64,000 nt of DNA. Source: Pseudomonas fluorescens (lineage in GTDB: Bacteria; Pseudomonadota; Gammaproteobacteria; Pseudomonadales; Pseudomonadaceae). Both the position numbers and the translations under genes were made by a program. The notes beneath the pieces are model-generated. The model searched no databases. It saw only the letters and a list, made by a program, of their open reading frames with translations, and was not told where the DNA came from. Numbering within the stretch: position 1 is the stretch's first letter; the number at the start of each line of letters is the position of its first letter. Of this stretch, positions 48,804-57,013 are shown piece by piece. The stretch spans positions 310,001 through 374,000 of the forward strand of contig NZ_CABVIY010000008.1 in assembly GCF_902498195.1 (NCBI RefSeq), given 5' to 3'.

Positions 48804-48903
48804 TGTAGGAGCGAGCATGCTCGCGATGGTTACCAGCGATGACGCGGGAAACCTGACACCCCGCGGTGCTCTTTCGTCCATCGCGAGCATGCTCGCTCCT
48901 ACA
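48804..48903. repeat. REP variant (family C: GAGCGAGCATGCTCGC)
   Basis: TGTAGGAGCGAGCATGCTCG at 48804-48829 and its complement at 48878-48903. The arms differ from family A (AGCGAGCATGC instead of AGCGGGCTTGC). The element starts at the end of the DUF2909 gene and its right arm contains the stop codon of coxC (48899-48901). Confidence 0.85.
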
Positions 48904-49786
48904 GGACGTAAACGAACACGAACAACCCGATCCACACCACGTCGACGAAGTGCCAGTACCAACTGGCCGCTTCGAAGCCGAATTGATGATCGTTGTCGAA
49001 GTGTCCGCGCATGATCCGCATCAGCATCACGAACAGGATGATGGTGCCGATGGTCACGTGCGCACCGTGGAACCCGGTGAGCATGAAGAACGTAGCGCCG
49101 TAGATACCCGAGCCCAGGGTCAGGCCCAGTTCGTGGTAGGCGTGCATGTATTCTTCGGCCTGGAAGCCGAGGAACGCGCAACCCAGCAGCACGGTGATCG
49201 CCAGCCAGATTTTCAACGCACCGCGATGGCCCTTTTTCAAAGCGTGGTGGGCGATGGTCACGGTCACGCTGGAGCTGACCAGCAACACGGTGTTGAGCAG
49301 CGGCAGGCCCCAGGGACTGATCACCTCCTTGGGCGGCGGGAACAGTTTGGAATCCGGGTTGTTGAGCAGCGGCCAGGTCCACTCGAAGGCCGGCCACAGC
49401 ATGTGGGCGATGCCCTTTGTGCCTTCGCCACCGAGCGCGGGGCCGGACACGTGGCGCACATAAAACAGCGCACCGAAGAAGGCGATGAAGAACATCACCT
49501 CCGAGAAAATGAACCAGCTCATGCCCCAGCGAAACGAGCGATCCATCTGGGCGCTGTACAAGCCGCTGCGGCTTTCCTTGATCACCGTGCCGAACCAGCC
49601 GAACAGCATGTAGGCCAGCAGCAGGCTGCCAACGAAAAAGATCAGCGGACCGTGGGATTCCGGCCGCGCCGCTTTCAGATCGTTGAACCAGGTGGCCAGG
49701 CCGAACACCGTGATGAGCATGCCGAACGTGGCGATGATCGGCCACTTGCTCTGGGCCGGAACGTAATAATGTTCATGAGTTGCCAT
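48899..49786 (-). CDS. coxC: Cytochrome c oxidase subunit III
   Basis: A 295-residue protein with seven membrane helices; landmarks include RWGMSWFIFSEVMFFIAFFGALFY, LLNTVLLVSSSVTVTIAHHAL and the C-terminal FHGAHVTIGTIILF and ASWYWHFVDVVWIGLFVFVYVL. It stabilises the catalytic core of the aa3-type oxidase. The ATG is preceded by AAGGAGAACAATAA, which combines a Shine-Dalgarno and an AANAANAA Crc-type motif. The stop codon lies inside a family C REP arm. Confidence 0.95.
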   Translation of the reverse strand: MATHEHYYVPAQSKWPIIATFGMLITVFGLATWFNDLKAARPESHGPLIFFVGSLLLAYMLFGWFGTVIKESRSGLYSAQMDRSFRWGMSWFIFSEVMFFIAFFGALFYVRHVSGPALGGEGTKGIAHMLWPAFEWTWPLLNNPDSKLFPPPKEVISPWGLPLLNTVLLVSSSVTVTIAHHALKKGHRGALKIWLAITVLLGCAFLGFQAEEYMHAYHELGLTLGSGIYGATFFMLTGFHGAHVTIGTIILFVMLMRIMRGHFDNDHQFGFEAASWYWHFVDVVWIGLFVFVYVL

Positions 49787-49811
49787 TTATTGTTCTCCTT
49801 ATCGGGCACGC

Positions 49812-50363
49812 TCAACCGCCAGTGTTTACGGCTACCGGTGGATGTCGGGCGGTGATATCGAACAGCGTGTAGGACAGCGTCAGGTGCTTCACATCCTTGG
49901 GCATGTCACGGTCAACGATGAAGCGCACCGGCATTTCGATCCGTTGACCGGGCTGCAGCACTTGCTGGGTGAAGCAGAAACATTCGGTCTTGTGGAAGTA
50001 CGCCGCCGCCGCGCTGGGCGCAATGCTCGGCACGGCCTGGGCGCTCATCGGGCGGTCCGTGGGGTTGTGCGCGATGAAGATCATCTCGTTCACCGCCCCG
50101 GGGTTGGCCGTCAGTTCATCGTTCTTGGGATAGAAATCCCAAGACATGTCGGCGGCATTGGTCGACAGGAACTGCACGCGCACCTGACGCGAGGTATCGA
50201 CCGTCTGCTCGCCCTCGTATTGCCCGCCAGTCTTGCCGTTGATGCCGAACGCCTTGCACATCACGTCGTAGATCGGCACCAGGGCAAACCCGAAGACAAA
50301 CATCGCCACCACCACCAGCAACAGGCGGGTGACCAGTTTTTTCATTGAAATCGAGTCAGCCAT
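49812..50363 (-). CDS. ctaG: CtaG/COX11 copper chaperone
   Basis: A 183-residue protein with one N-terminal TM (near residues 10-32) and an Ig-like periplasmic domain. It has the conserved KTECFCFTQQVLQPGQRIEMPVRF, in which the CFC pair binds Cu(I), and the membrane-proximal Cys of YDVMCKAFG. It delivers CuB to subunit I, encoded immediately upstream. MADSISMKKL from ATG 50363 was chosen; the longer frame into the REPIN was ignored. 26 bases separate it from coxC. Confidence 0.93.
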   Translation of the reverse strand: MADSISMKKLVTRLLLVVVAMFVFGFALVPIYDVMCKAFGINGKTGGQYEGEQTVDTSRQVRVQFLSTNAADMSWDFYPKNDELTANPGAVNEMIFIAHNPTDRPMSAQAVPSIAPSAAAAYFHKTECFCFTQQVLQPGQRIEMPVRFIVDRDMPKDVKHLTLSYTLFDITARHPPVAVNTGG

Positions 50364-50388
50364 GATACCAACCCTCAACACATGCCCC

Positions 50389-50476
50389 TGTGGGAGCGGG
50401 CTTGCTCGCGAAGCAGGCGCTGCGGTCTGGCAGAAACACCGCGTTATCGGTCTTCGCGAGCAAGCCCGCTCCCACA
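50389..50476. repeat. REPIN inside the cox operon
   Basis: TGTGGGAGCGGGCTTGCTCG at 50389 and the complement ending at 50476, with a 36-base spacer. It lies between coxA and ctaG within one transcription unit, so it may stabilise or partly terminate the coxA mRNA and set a lower level for the assembly genes. Confidence 0.93.
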
Positions 50477-50489
50477 AAGGGCCGAATGG

Positions 50490-52076
50490 TCATTTCACTT
50501 CCGGCGGCGTAGTGAAGGTGTGATACGGCGCCGGCGACGGAATGCTCCACTCCAGGCCTTCGGCCCCGTCCCACGGCTTGGCCGGTGCGGGCGGGCCGCC
50601 ACGGATGGTCTTGATCACGATGAACAGGAAGAAGAGCTGCGTGGTGCCGAACATGAAGGCGCCGATCGACGACACCATGTTGAAGTCGGCGAATTGCAGG
50701 TTGTAGTCCGGAATCCGCCGCGGCATGCCTGCCAGACCCACGAAGTGCATCGGGAAGAAGGCCATGTTCATGCCGATGAACGACAGCCAGAAGTGCAGCT
50801 TGCCGAGGGTTTCGTCGTACATGTGGCCGGTCCATTTCGGCATCCAGTAATAGGCTGACGCGAAGATCCCGAAGATCGCCCCCGGCACCAGCACGTAGTG
50901 GAAGTGCGCGACCACGAAGTAGGTGTCCTGGTACTGGAAGTCCGCCGGGGCGATGGCCAGCATCAGCCCGGAAAAACCGCCGATGGAGAACAGGATCACG
51001 AACGCCACGGCAAACAGCATCGGCGTCTCGAAGGTCAGCGAGCCTTGCCACATGGTGCTGGCCCAGTTGAACACCTTCACCCCGGTCGGCACCGCGATCA
51101 GCAACGTGGCGTACATGAAGAACAGCTCGCCCACCAGCGGAATGCCGACCACGAACATGTGGTGCGCCCAGACGATGAACGACAGGAACGCAATGCTCGC
51201 CGTGGCGTAGACCATCGAGGTGTAGCCGAACAGCGGTTTGCGCGAGAAGGTGGGGATGATCGAGCTGACGGCACCGAAGGCCGGCAGGATCATGATGTAC
51301 ACCTCGGGGTGACCGAAGAACCAGAACACGTGCTGGAACAGCACCGGGTCACCGCCACCGGCGGCACTGAAGAAACTGGTGCCGAAGTGGATGTCCATCA
51401 GCATCATCGTCACGCAACCGGCCAGTACCGGCATTACCGCGATCAGCAAGAACGCGGTGATCAGCCAGGTCCAGACGAACAGCGGCATTTTCATCAACGT
51501 CATGCCGGGGGCGCGCAGGTTGAGGATGGTCGCGATCACGTTGATCGCGCCCATGATCGAACTGATCCCCATCAAGTGGATGGCGAAGATGAAGAAGGTC
51601 ACGCTTTCCGGCGCGTAGGTCGTTGACAGCGGCGCGTAGAACGTCCAGCCGAAGTTCGGCCCGCCACCGGGGGTGAACAGGGTCGAGACCAGCAGGATGA
51701 ATGCCGCCGGCAACAGCCAGAAGCTGAAGTTGTTCATGCGCGGCAACGCCATGTCCGGCGCGCCGATCATCAGCGGGACCATCCAGTTGGCGAGGCCGAC
51801 GAAAGCCGGCATCACCGCACCGAAGACCATCACCAGACCGTGCATGGTGGTCATCTGGTTGAAGAACTCCGGCTGGACGATTTGCAGGCCCGGCTGGAAC
51901 AGCTCGGCGCGAATCACCATCGCGAACGAGCCGCCGAGCAGGAACATGGAAAACGCAAACCACAGGTACAGCGTGCCGATGTCCTTGTGGTTGGTGGTCA
52001 GCACCCAGCGCATCAGGCCTTTGGCGGGGCCGTGGGCGTGGTCGGCATGACCGTGGTCATCGATGACGGCGCTCAT
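50490..52076 (-). CDS. coxA: Cytochrome c oxidase subunit I (aa3 type)
   Basis: A 528-residue core subunit with 12 helices. Heme a and a3 ligands: MTTMHGLVMVFG, PVLFQHVFWFFGHPEVYIMILP (with CuB His and the cross-linked Tyr) and VWAHHMFVVGIP; FVVAHFHYVL provides the two last histidines. The N-terminus carries an His-rich cytosolic tail (DDHGHADHAHGPAKG). It reduces O2 to water with proton pumping; the GHPEVYIMILP segment marks the A-type. The gene starts 82 bases after coxB. Confidence 0.96.
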   Translation of the reverse strand: MSAVIDDHGHADHAHGPAKGLMRWVLTTNHKDIGTLYLWFAFSMFLLGGSFAMVIRAELFQPGLQIVQPEFFNQMTTMHGLVMVFGAVMPAFVGLANWMVPLMIGAPDMALPRMNNFSFWLLPAAFILLVSTLFTPGGGPNFGWTFYAPLSTTYAPESVTFFIFAIHLMGISSIMGAINVIATILNLRAPGMTLMKMPLFVWTWLITAFLLIAVMPVLAGCVTMMLMDIHFGTSFFSAAGGGDPVLFQHVFWFFGHPEVYIMILPAFGAVSSIIPTFSRKPLFGYTSMVYATASIAFLSFIVWAHHMFVVGIPLVGELFFMYATLLIAVPTGVKVFNWASTMWQGSLTFETPMLFAVAFVILFSIGGFSGLMLAIAPADFQYQDTYFVVAHFHYVLVPGAIFGIFASAYYWMPKWTGHMYDETLGKLHFWLSFIGMNMAFFPMHFVGLAGMPRRIPDYNLQFADFNMVSSIGAFMFGTTQLFFLFIVIKTIRGGPPAPAKPWDGAEGLEWSIPSPAPYHTFTTPPEVK

Positions 52077-52158
52077 GGCCTGTCTCCTGTCAACGGATGG
52101 GCTGGGCGGGCCGGGGCGCGTTGCCCCGACCGGTTCCTGGTATGCGCAATGGACCGGG

Positions 52159-53286
52159 TCATTTGCTTTCCGCCTGTTTCAGCTCCAGCACTTCTTTTGG
52201 CGTGACCATGTCGCCCTTGTTGTTGCCCCAGGCATTACGCTCGTAGGTCACGACCGCCGCGATATCGACTTCCGACAGCTGTTTGCCGAACGCCGCCATG
52301 GCGGTGCCGGGCTTGCCGTGGAAGACAATGCTCAGGTGGGCGTCTTTGGGGCCGGTGGCGATCTTCGAGCCTTTGAGTGCCGGGAACATCGGCGGCAGAC
52401 CCTGGCCCTCGGCCTGGTGACAGGCCACGCAGGTGGTGTGGTAGACCTTGTCGCCGCGCTCCTTGAGTTCGTCGAGGGTCCATTCCTTGCTGGTCAACTC
52501 CTTGAGTTGCGCCGCTTCAGCCTTGCGCTCGCCCAGCCACTTTTCGTAGTCGGCCTTTTCCTTGACCTCGACCACGATTGGCATGAACCCGTGATCCTTG
52601 CCGCACAGCTCGGCGCACTGGCCGCGGTAGATGCCGGGTTTTTCGACGCGGGTCCAGGCTTCGTTGACGAACCCCGGGATCGCATCGCGCTTGACCGCGA
52701 AGGCCGGCACCCACCAGGAGTGGATCACGTCGGCCGACGTCACGAGGAAGCGCACCTTGGCGCCAATCGGCAGCACCAATGGCTTGTCGACTTCGAGCAA
52801 GTAGTGCTCGCCCTTGGCTTCCTTGTTGTGGATCTGATCGGCGGGGGTGGCCAGGTTGCTGAAGAACTCGACGTCCTGGCCCAGGTATTTGTAGTGCCAC
52901 TTCCACTGGTAACCCGTGACCTGGATATCGATATCCGGCTCGCTGGCGTCGTACATCTTGATCAGGGTGGCGGTCGCCGGAACCGCCATGGCCACCAGGA
53001 TCAGGAAGGGCACGATGGTCCAGAGGATTTCGACGGTAGTGCTTTCATGAAATTTTGCCGCCACCTGCCCGGTCGAGCGGCGGTGCAGAATCATCGACCA
53101 GAACATGGCGCCAAAGACGATGATGCCGATCACTACACAGATCCAGAAGATGGTCATGTGCAGGTCAAAAACAGCGTGACTGATTTCAGTCGCTCCAGGC
53201 GCCATATTCACAGTCCAGGCCGCTTGTGCCTGGCTGAAAATCGACCACAACAGGAGGCCCATCCAGACATGTGGATGTCGCATCAT
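52159..53286 (-). CDS. coxB: Cytochrome c oxidase subunit II with fused cytochrome c domain (caa3 type)
   Basis: A 375-residue protein. The signal peptide ends AQAA, and two TM helices lie near residues 37-60 and 85-105. The CuA domain has HSWWVPAF and the CxxxCGxxHxxM ligand set CAELCGKDHGFM. A C-terminal class I cytochrome c (about 285-370) carries CVACH and a Met in PGTAMAAFGKQL. Such caa3-like subunits accept electrons from soluble cytochrome c. It is first in the cox operon. A stationary-phase-type -10 lies 140 bases upstream. Confidence 0.96.
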   Translation of the reverse strand: MMRHPHVWMGLLLWSIFSQAQAAWTVNMAPGATEISHAVFDLHMTIFWICVVIGIIVFGAMFWSMILHRRSTGQVAAKFHESTTVEILWTIVPFLILVAMAVPATATLIKMYDASEPDIDIQVTGYQWKWHYKYLGQDVEFFSNLATPADQIHNKEAKGEHYLLEVDKPLVLPIGAKVRFLVTSADVIHSWWVPAFAVKRDAIPGFVNEAWTRVEKPGIYRGQCAELCGKDHGFMPIVVEVKEKADYEKWLGERKAEAAQLKELTSKEWTLDELKERGDKVYHTTCVACHQAEGQGLPPMFPALKGSKIATGPKDAHLSIVFHGKPGTAMAAFGKQLSEVDIAAVVTYERNAWGNNKGDMVTPKEVLELKQAESK

Positions 53287-53657
53287 TGCGGGTTCCCCTT
53301 ATCGTTCTTGTTATCCCGCCGGCTTTCACCTGCGGCAAGGGAGCGGCTGCATCAGACTACGAACTTGAATCGCCGGGCCTTGCTGCGTGGGCAGTCGGGC
53401 GTCATCAGCTAACTCCATTCCAACCCGAGTATAGACAGCGACTCTCACCTCGCAATGTGAAGGCGTAAATCAGGTGAAACAGCATTAACTTGCGTTGCAG
53501 GTCACGAATGGAGAAGGATGCAGACGAGTGGTGGCAAACCGATATAACGCAGGTGTCTCAAGGATGAAATAATTATGACAAATGCGTCTTAGCATTTTTC
53601 GTAAGCCAGCTAAGTTATGTCTTCCCTATTTCATTGCCTTTGTTTCCTGGAGTTTTC
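53287..53657. other. 371-base divergent control region upstream of coxB
   Basis: No credible gene. It holds the coxB promoter candidate at 53428-53434 and an AT-rich stretch from 53551 to 53650 before the plus-strand gene (GGAG at 53649-53652 is its ribosome site). Nothing else recognisable; no RoxR or other activator box could be established by eye. Confidence 0.6.
53428..53434 (-). promoter_or_regulatory. RpoS-type -10 (CTATACT) for the cox operon
   Basis: Read on the minus strand, TCTATACTCGG matches the stationary-phase extended -10 KCTATACT. In P. aeruginosa the aa3 oxidase is RpoS-dependent, consistent with this. A good -35 was not identified. Confidence 0.4.
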
Positions 53658-54308
53658 ATGAACACCGCCGCATTGCGCGAGCAGATCCAAAAAGCCCAAC
53701 AACACGAAGCCGAAACCGGCCTGCTGACCCGTCAGCTGGAAAGCAAGCTGCCTCATCTGCACCCGGCGATCCAATTGCCGGAGACGGACGCCAACGGCGT
53801 GCTGACGCGTTTTGTCGCCGCCTACATCGACGAAGTGCCTGACCTGCTGGATGCAGCCAATGAAGTCGCCAGGGAAGCGGGCATTGAGTCACAGATCAAA
53901 CCGGTGCTGAAAATCGCCGAACAGTACTTCCTTCAGCCGCCGGCGATCATGGCCGGGCATGTCGGCCTCGACAGCCTGCTGGACGAAGCCTATCTGGCGC
54001 ACCGGTTTGTCGAAGAGGTCAACGACCTGTACATCAAGCATTTCGGCCAGCCACTGATCCCCCTGGACATGACTGTCGCCAACCTGATTGCCCACCAATT
54101 GATCGGTGAGGAATTTGCCAACCAACTGGACGAGGCGGTTCATCACACGGTGGACAAGATGCTCGACGACGAAAGCTTTGCGCTGGAATCGGTCGAGGCC
54201 TACCGTGAGAAGCTGAGCAGCCCGGACACCGGCGCCGCGTGGAAACGCTGGCCGTGCATGTCCCGCCGCCTCGGCGTGGGCCTGGAGCTGGATCAGACCG
54301 TGGCTTGA
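53658..54308 (+). CDS. Conserved helical protein of unknown function
   Basis: A 216-residue soluble protein, helical by composition, with no signal peptide. It has several Glu/His-rich helices: LLDEAYLAHRFVEEVND near residues 113-129 and ANLIAHQLIGEEFANQLDEAVHH near 147-170. This spacing could form a metal or diiron-like site, but no known ferritin or diiron motif is complete. The gene is divergent from coxB and in P. aeruginosa a similar protein appears at this position (PA0104 by memory). Start ATG 53658 with GGAG upstream. It ends before a REPIN. Confidence 0.72.
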   Translation: MNTAALREQIQKAQQHEAETGLLTRQLESKLPHLHPAIQLPETDANGVLTRFVAAYIDEVPDLLDAANEVAREAGIESQIKPVLKIAEQYFLQPPAIMAGHVGLDSLLDEAYLAHRFVEEVNDLYIKHFGQPLIPLDMTVANLIAHQLIGEEFANQLDEAVHHTVDKMLDDESFALESVEAYREKLSSPDTGAAWKRWPCMSRRLGVGLELDQTVA

Positions 54309-54326
54309 TCCAAGACCCCATTCAAA

Positions 54327-54416
54327 TGTGGGAGCGGGCTTGCTCGCGAATGCGTTGTATCAGTCAACATCAATGCCGACTGACCTGATGCATTCGCGAG
54401 CAAGCCCGCTTCCACA
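54327..54416. repeat. REPIN (family A)
   Basis: TGTGGGAGCGGGCTTGCTCG at 54327 and a complement ending at 54416 with one change (GCTTCCACA). Spacer includes TATCAGTCAACATCAATGCC. It separates convergent genes. Confidence 0.93.
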
Positions 54417-54422
54417 AGGGCA

Positions 54423-55949
54423 TCAGCCCGCCGCGCCGATGCCGATGTTGGTCCGCACCCGCCCCTCCAGCCTGCGCTTCAACCCGCGTGACTCGATCAA
54501 CAACGTCGAGCCCTTGGCCGCATTCGCCCGGCCCCATTCCTCCAGCAACTCCAGGCACGAGTGATCGATGTAGCTCAGGTTATTGAGTGGCACATGCACC
54601 GTGGTGCCCGGTGCAATGCTGTCCAGCACCCGGGTCAGCGCCGGCACTTTGAGGAACGTCGCCGCGCCCACCAGGCGCAACTCCATTTCGCCCTCCGGGG
54701 GCAGGTCGATCAGGCTGACTTTGAGACGTGCAGCCTTGAGCGCCAGTTTCACCAGGGTCAGCCCGAAACCGATCAGCACGCCGGTCAGCAGGTCTGTGAA
54801 AATGATCGCCAATGCCGTCGCGGCGTAGGTAAACATCGGCATCCGGCCATAGCGCCCCAGGCCGCGAAAAACCTTGAGGTCCACCAGTTTGAAACCCGTG
54901 TAGACCAACACCCCTGCCAGGCTCGCCACGGGAATGCTTTGCAGCACGCTCGACAACAGCAGCACAAACGCCAACAGCCATAGCCCGTGGAAGATCGTTG
55001 AGTAACGGGTGGTCGCACCGGCCTGGACGTTGGCCGAACTGCGCACGATCACGCCGGTCATCGGCAACGCGCCGAGCAGTCCGCAGAGCATGTTGCCCAC
55101 GCCTTGCGCGGACAGTTCACGATCGAAGTCAGAGCGTTGGCCGCTGTGCATGCGATCCACTGCAGCGGCGGACAGCAAGGTTTCGGCGCTGGCGATGAAG
55201 GCCACGGCGAACGCGGCGATCAACAGCGTGGGATCAGCCAGATTGAGCAGGTCAGCGGGCTGGAGCCAATCGATGGCTTCGGCCAGGTTGGCGGGAACCT
55301 CGACGCGTTTGACCGGCAACGCCAGCATCAGACTGGCAATCGTTGCCAGCCCAACCCCGAGCAATGCCCCGGGAATAAAGCGCAACGAATGGGGGCGCAG
55401 TTTTTCCCACAGCCACATCACGGCGATGGTCGACAGTCCAAGCAGGCCGGCCTGCCAGCCAAACGAGGGCAGCGCCTGGGCCACCGCGCCGGGGAATGCC
55501 GTCAGGTTCTCCAGGCCGGAGGGCTTCGGTGAGGCGTCGAGCATCACGTGCACCTGTGAGAGCACGATCAGCACGCCAATCCCGGCGAGCATGCCGTACA
55601 CCACGGCGGGTGCCGTAACCCGGAACCAGCAACCGAGCTTCAAGCGCCCCGCCACCAGTTGCAGGAATCCCGCCAGCAGCAGGATAGGCCCCAGCATGGC
55701 CACACCGTGCTGGCGCACCAGTTCGAACACCAAGACAGCCAAACCGGCGGCCGGGCCGCTGACTTGCAGCGGAGAGCCCGCCAACCAGCCCACCACCAGG
55801 CCACCAATGATCCCGGTAATCAGGCCCTTGGCCGGAGGCAGTCCCGAGGCAATGGCAATACCCATGCACAAGGGCAGGGCGACCAGAAACACCACCACAG
55901 AAGCCAATAACTCCCGTGGCAGAACAGCTTTGAGTTGCGCAGCACGCAT
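54423..55949 (-). CDS. SulP-family anion transporter (STAS domain)
   Basis: A 508-residue SLC26/SulP carrier. It has the N-terminal core (LPLCMGIAIASGLPPAKGLITGIIGG), a central FIASAETLLSAAAVDRM and GVIVRSSANVQAGATTRYSTIFHG. The cytosolic STAS domain lies at about residues 415-500 (HVPLNNLSYIDHSCLELLEEWG). Substrates in the family include sulfate and bicarbonate. Because a carbonic anhydrase gene lies 90 bases upstream in the same direction, bicarbonate is a reasonable candidate. The start at 55949 was preferred for its GGGAGAATCACC site over 55979. Confidence 0.85.
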   Translation of the reverse strand: MRAAQLKAVLPRELLASVVVFLVALPLCMGIAIASGLPPAKGLITGIIGGLVVGWLAGSPLQVSGPAAGLAVLVFELVRQHGVAMLGPILLLAGFLQLVAGRLKLGCWFRVTAPAVVYGMLAGIGVLIVLSQVHVMLDASPKPSGLENLTAFPGAVAQALPSFGWQAGLLGLSTIAVMWLWEKLRPHSLRFIPGALLGVGLATIASLMLALPVKRVEVPANLAEAIDWLQPADLLNLADPTLLIAAFAVAFIASAETLLSAAAVDRMHSGQRSDFDRELSAQGVGNMLCGLLGALPMTGVIVRSSANVQAGATTRYSTIFHGLWLLAFVLLLSSVLQSIPVASLAGVLVYTGFKLVDLKVFRGLGRYGRMPMFTYAATALAIIFTDLLTGVLIGFGLTLVKLALKAARLKVSLIDLPPEGEMELRLVGAATFLKVPALTRVLDSIAPGTTVHVPLNNLSYIDHSCLELLEEWGRANAAKGSTLLIESRGLKRRLEGRVRTNIGIGAAG

Positions 55950-55989
55950 GGTGATTCTCCCGAAGTTTTCTTCAGGCATGGCAAGGCCG

Positions 55990-56008
55990 GACCGCTGAAA
56001 CAGCGGTC
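55990..56008. other. Perfect hairpin between carbonic anhydrase and SulP genes
   Basis: GACCGCTG-AAA-CAGCGGTC forms an 8-bp perfect stem with no T-run on either side. It sits in the 90-base gap inside the presumed two-gene operon and could modulate downstream expression or mRNA decay. Confidence 0.55.
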
Positions 56009-56039
56009 GGCGTCAAACCACACAGGTTTTTAGGAGGAT

Positions 56040-56771
56040 TTAGAAGCGCGCTTTGGGCGTCGCCATGGGAATCGGCAGGCTGCCATCAAGCGGCAGGAAA
56101 CGACCTTGATCCGCGTCGTAGGCTTTGATCTTGCTGGTTTCGATGTCGTAGACCCAGCCATGGATGAACAGATGGCCGTTCGCGATGCGTGAGGCTACGG
56201 AGGGGTGGGTGCGCAAGTGTTGCAATTGAGCGATGACATTTTCCTCGGTGAGGATATGCATCGTCTCGTTTTCGTCGGCGCAGTTGCAGTTGTCATGCAC
56301 CATGGTTTTAGCCACTTCCGCATGTTGCAGCCAGGCTTTGACCGTGGGCATTTTTTCCAGGGTATGCGGGTTGAGCACCGCTCGCATCGCGCCGCAATCG
56401 GAGTGACCGCAAATGATGATGTGCTGCACGCCCAGCGCCAGTACCGCGTACTCGATCGCCGTGGAAACGCCGCCGTTCATCTGCCCGTATGGCGGGACGA
56501 CGTTGCCGACGTTACGGGTGACGAACAGATCGCCAGGGGAGCTGTGGGTGATGAGTTCGGGGACGATGCGCGAGTCAGCGCAGGTAATGAACATTGCCCG
56601 TGGCTTTTGAGCCGTGGCGAGTTTCTTGAAGAGCTCTTCCTGTTGCGGAAAGATCTCATGATGAAAATGCAAAAAGCCGTCAACGATATGCTTCAACGCT
56701 GCATCGGCGGTTTCCGTCTCGGGTTGGGCGGAGTCCGACGCAGCCAACGGCTGTTTATCCTTGTCACTCAT
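56040..56771 (-). CDS. Beta-class carbonic anhydrase
   Basis: A 243-residue cytosolic enzyme interconverting CO2 and bicarbonate. Zinc ligands are the Cys of CADSRIVPEL and the HxxC pair of ICGHSDCGAM, with the Asp-Arg dyad of CADSR. Core motifs are TRNVGNVVPPY and STAIEYAVLALGV. A roughly 25-residue polar N-terminal extension precedes the fold. Its ATG at 56771 follows GAGAGGATGAATC. Linked with a SulP carrier, it likely supplies or disposes of bicarbonate. Confidence 0.94.
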   Translation of the reverse strand: MSDKDKQPLAASDSAQPETETADAALKHIVDGFLHFHHEIFPQQEELFKKLATAQKPRAMFITCADSRIVPELITHSSPGDLFVTRNVGNVVPPYGQMNGGVSTAIEYAVLALGVQHIIICGHSDCGAMRAVLNPHTLEKMPTVKAWLQHAEVAKTMVHDNCNCADENETMHILTEENVIAQLQHLRTHPSVASRIANGHLFIHGWVYDIETSKIKAYDADQGRFLPLDGSLPIPMATPKARF

Positions 56772-57013
56772 GATTCATCCTCTCTAGCGGTCTCAGGGAG
56801 CGATCCCGTGTTGCCCGGTGTGAAGCCAGTGGCTGGTTAAAAAACATCCAGGTCAAAAATCTCGACCCGTCAGTCACTCGATGAACAAGGTAGCCTCCTA
56901 ATCTTAACTCAAACTGAATGAAACGCTCTAGAACGTGTGTTCCAGGTCACAAAAAACGTGACCAGCGTAAAGCGCGATCAAGTTTGCAACGCTTAACCAT
57001 AGGCCAATTGTCC

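Noticed and set aside
56947..56965. GGTCAC-AAAAAAC-GTGACC inverted repeat upstream of the carbonic anhydrase gene
   Set aside because: Lacks a T-run and is not placed at a gene end or promoter I can define; too little to assign a function.
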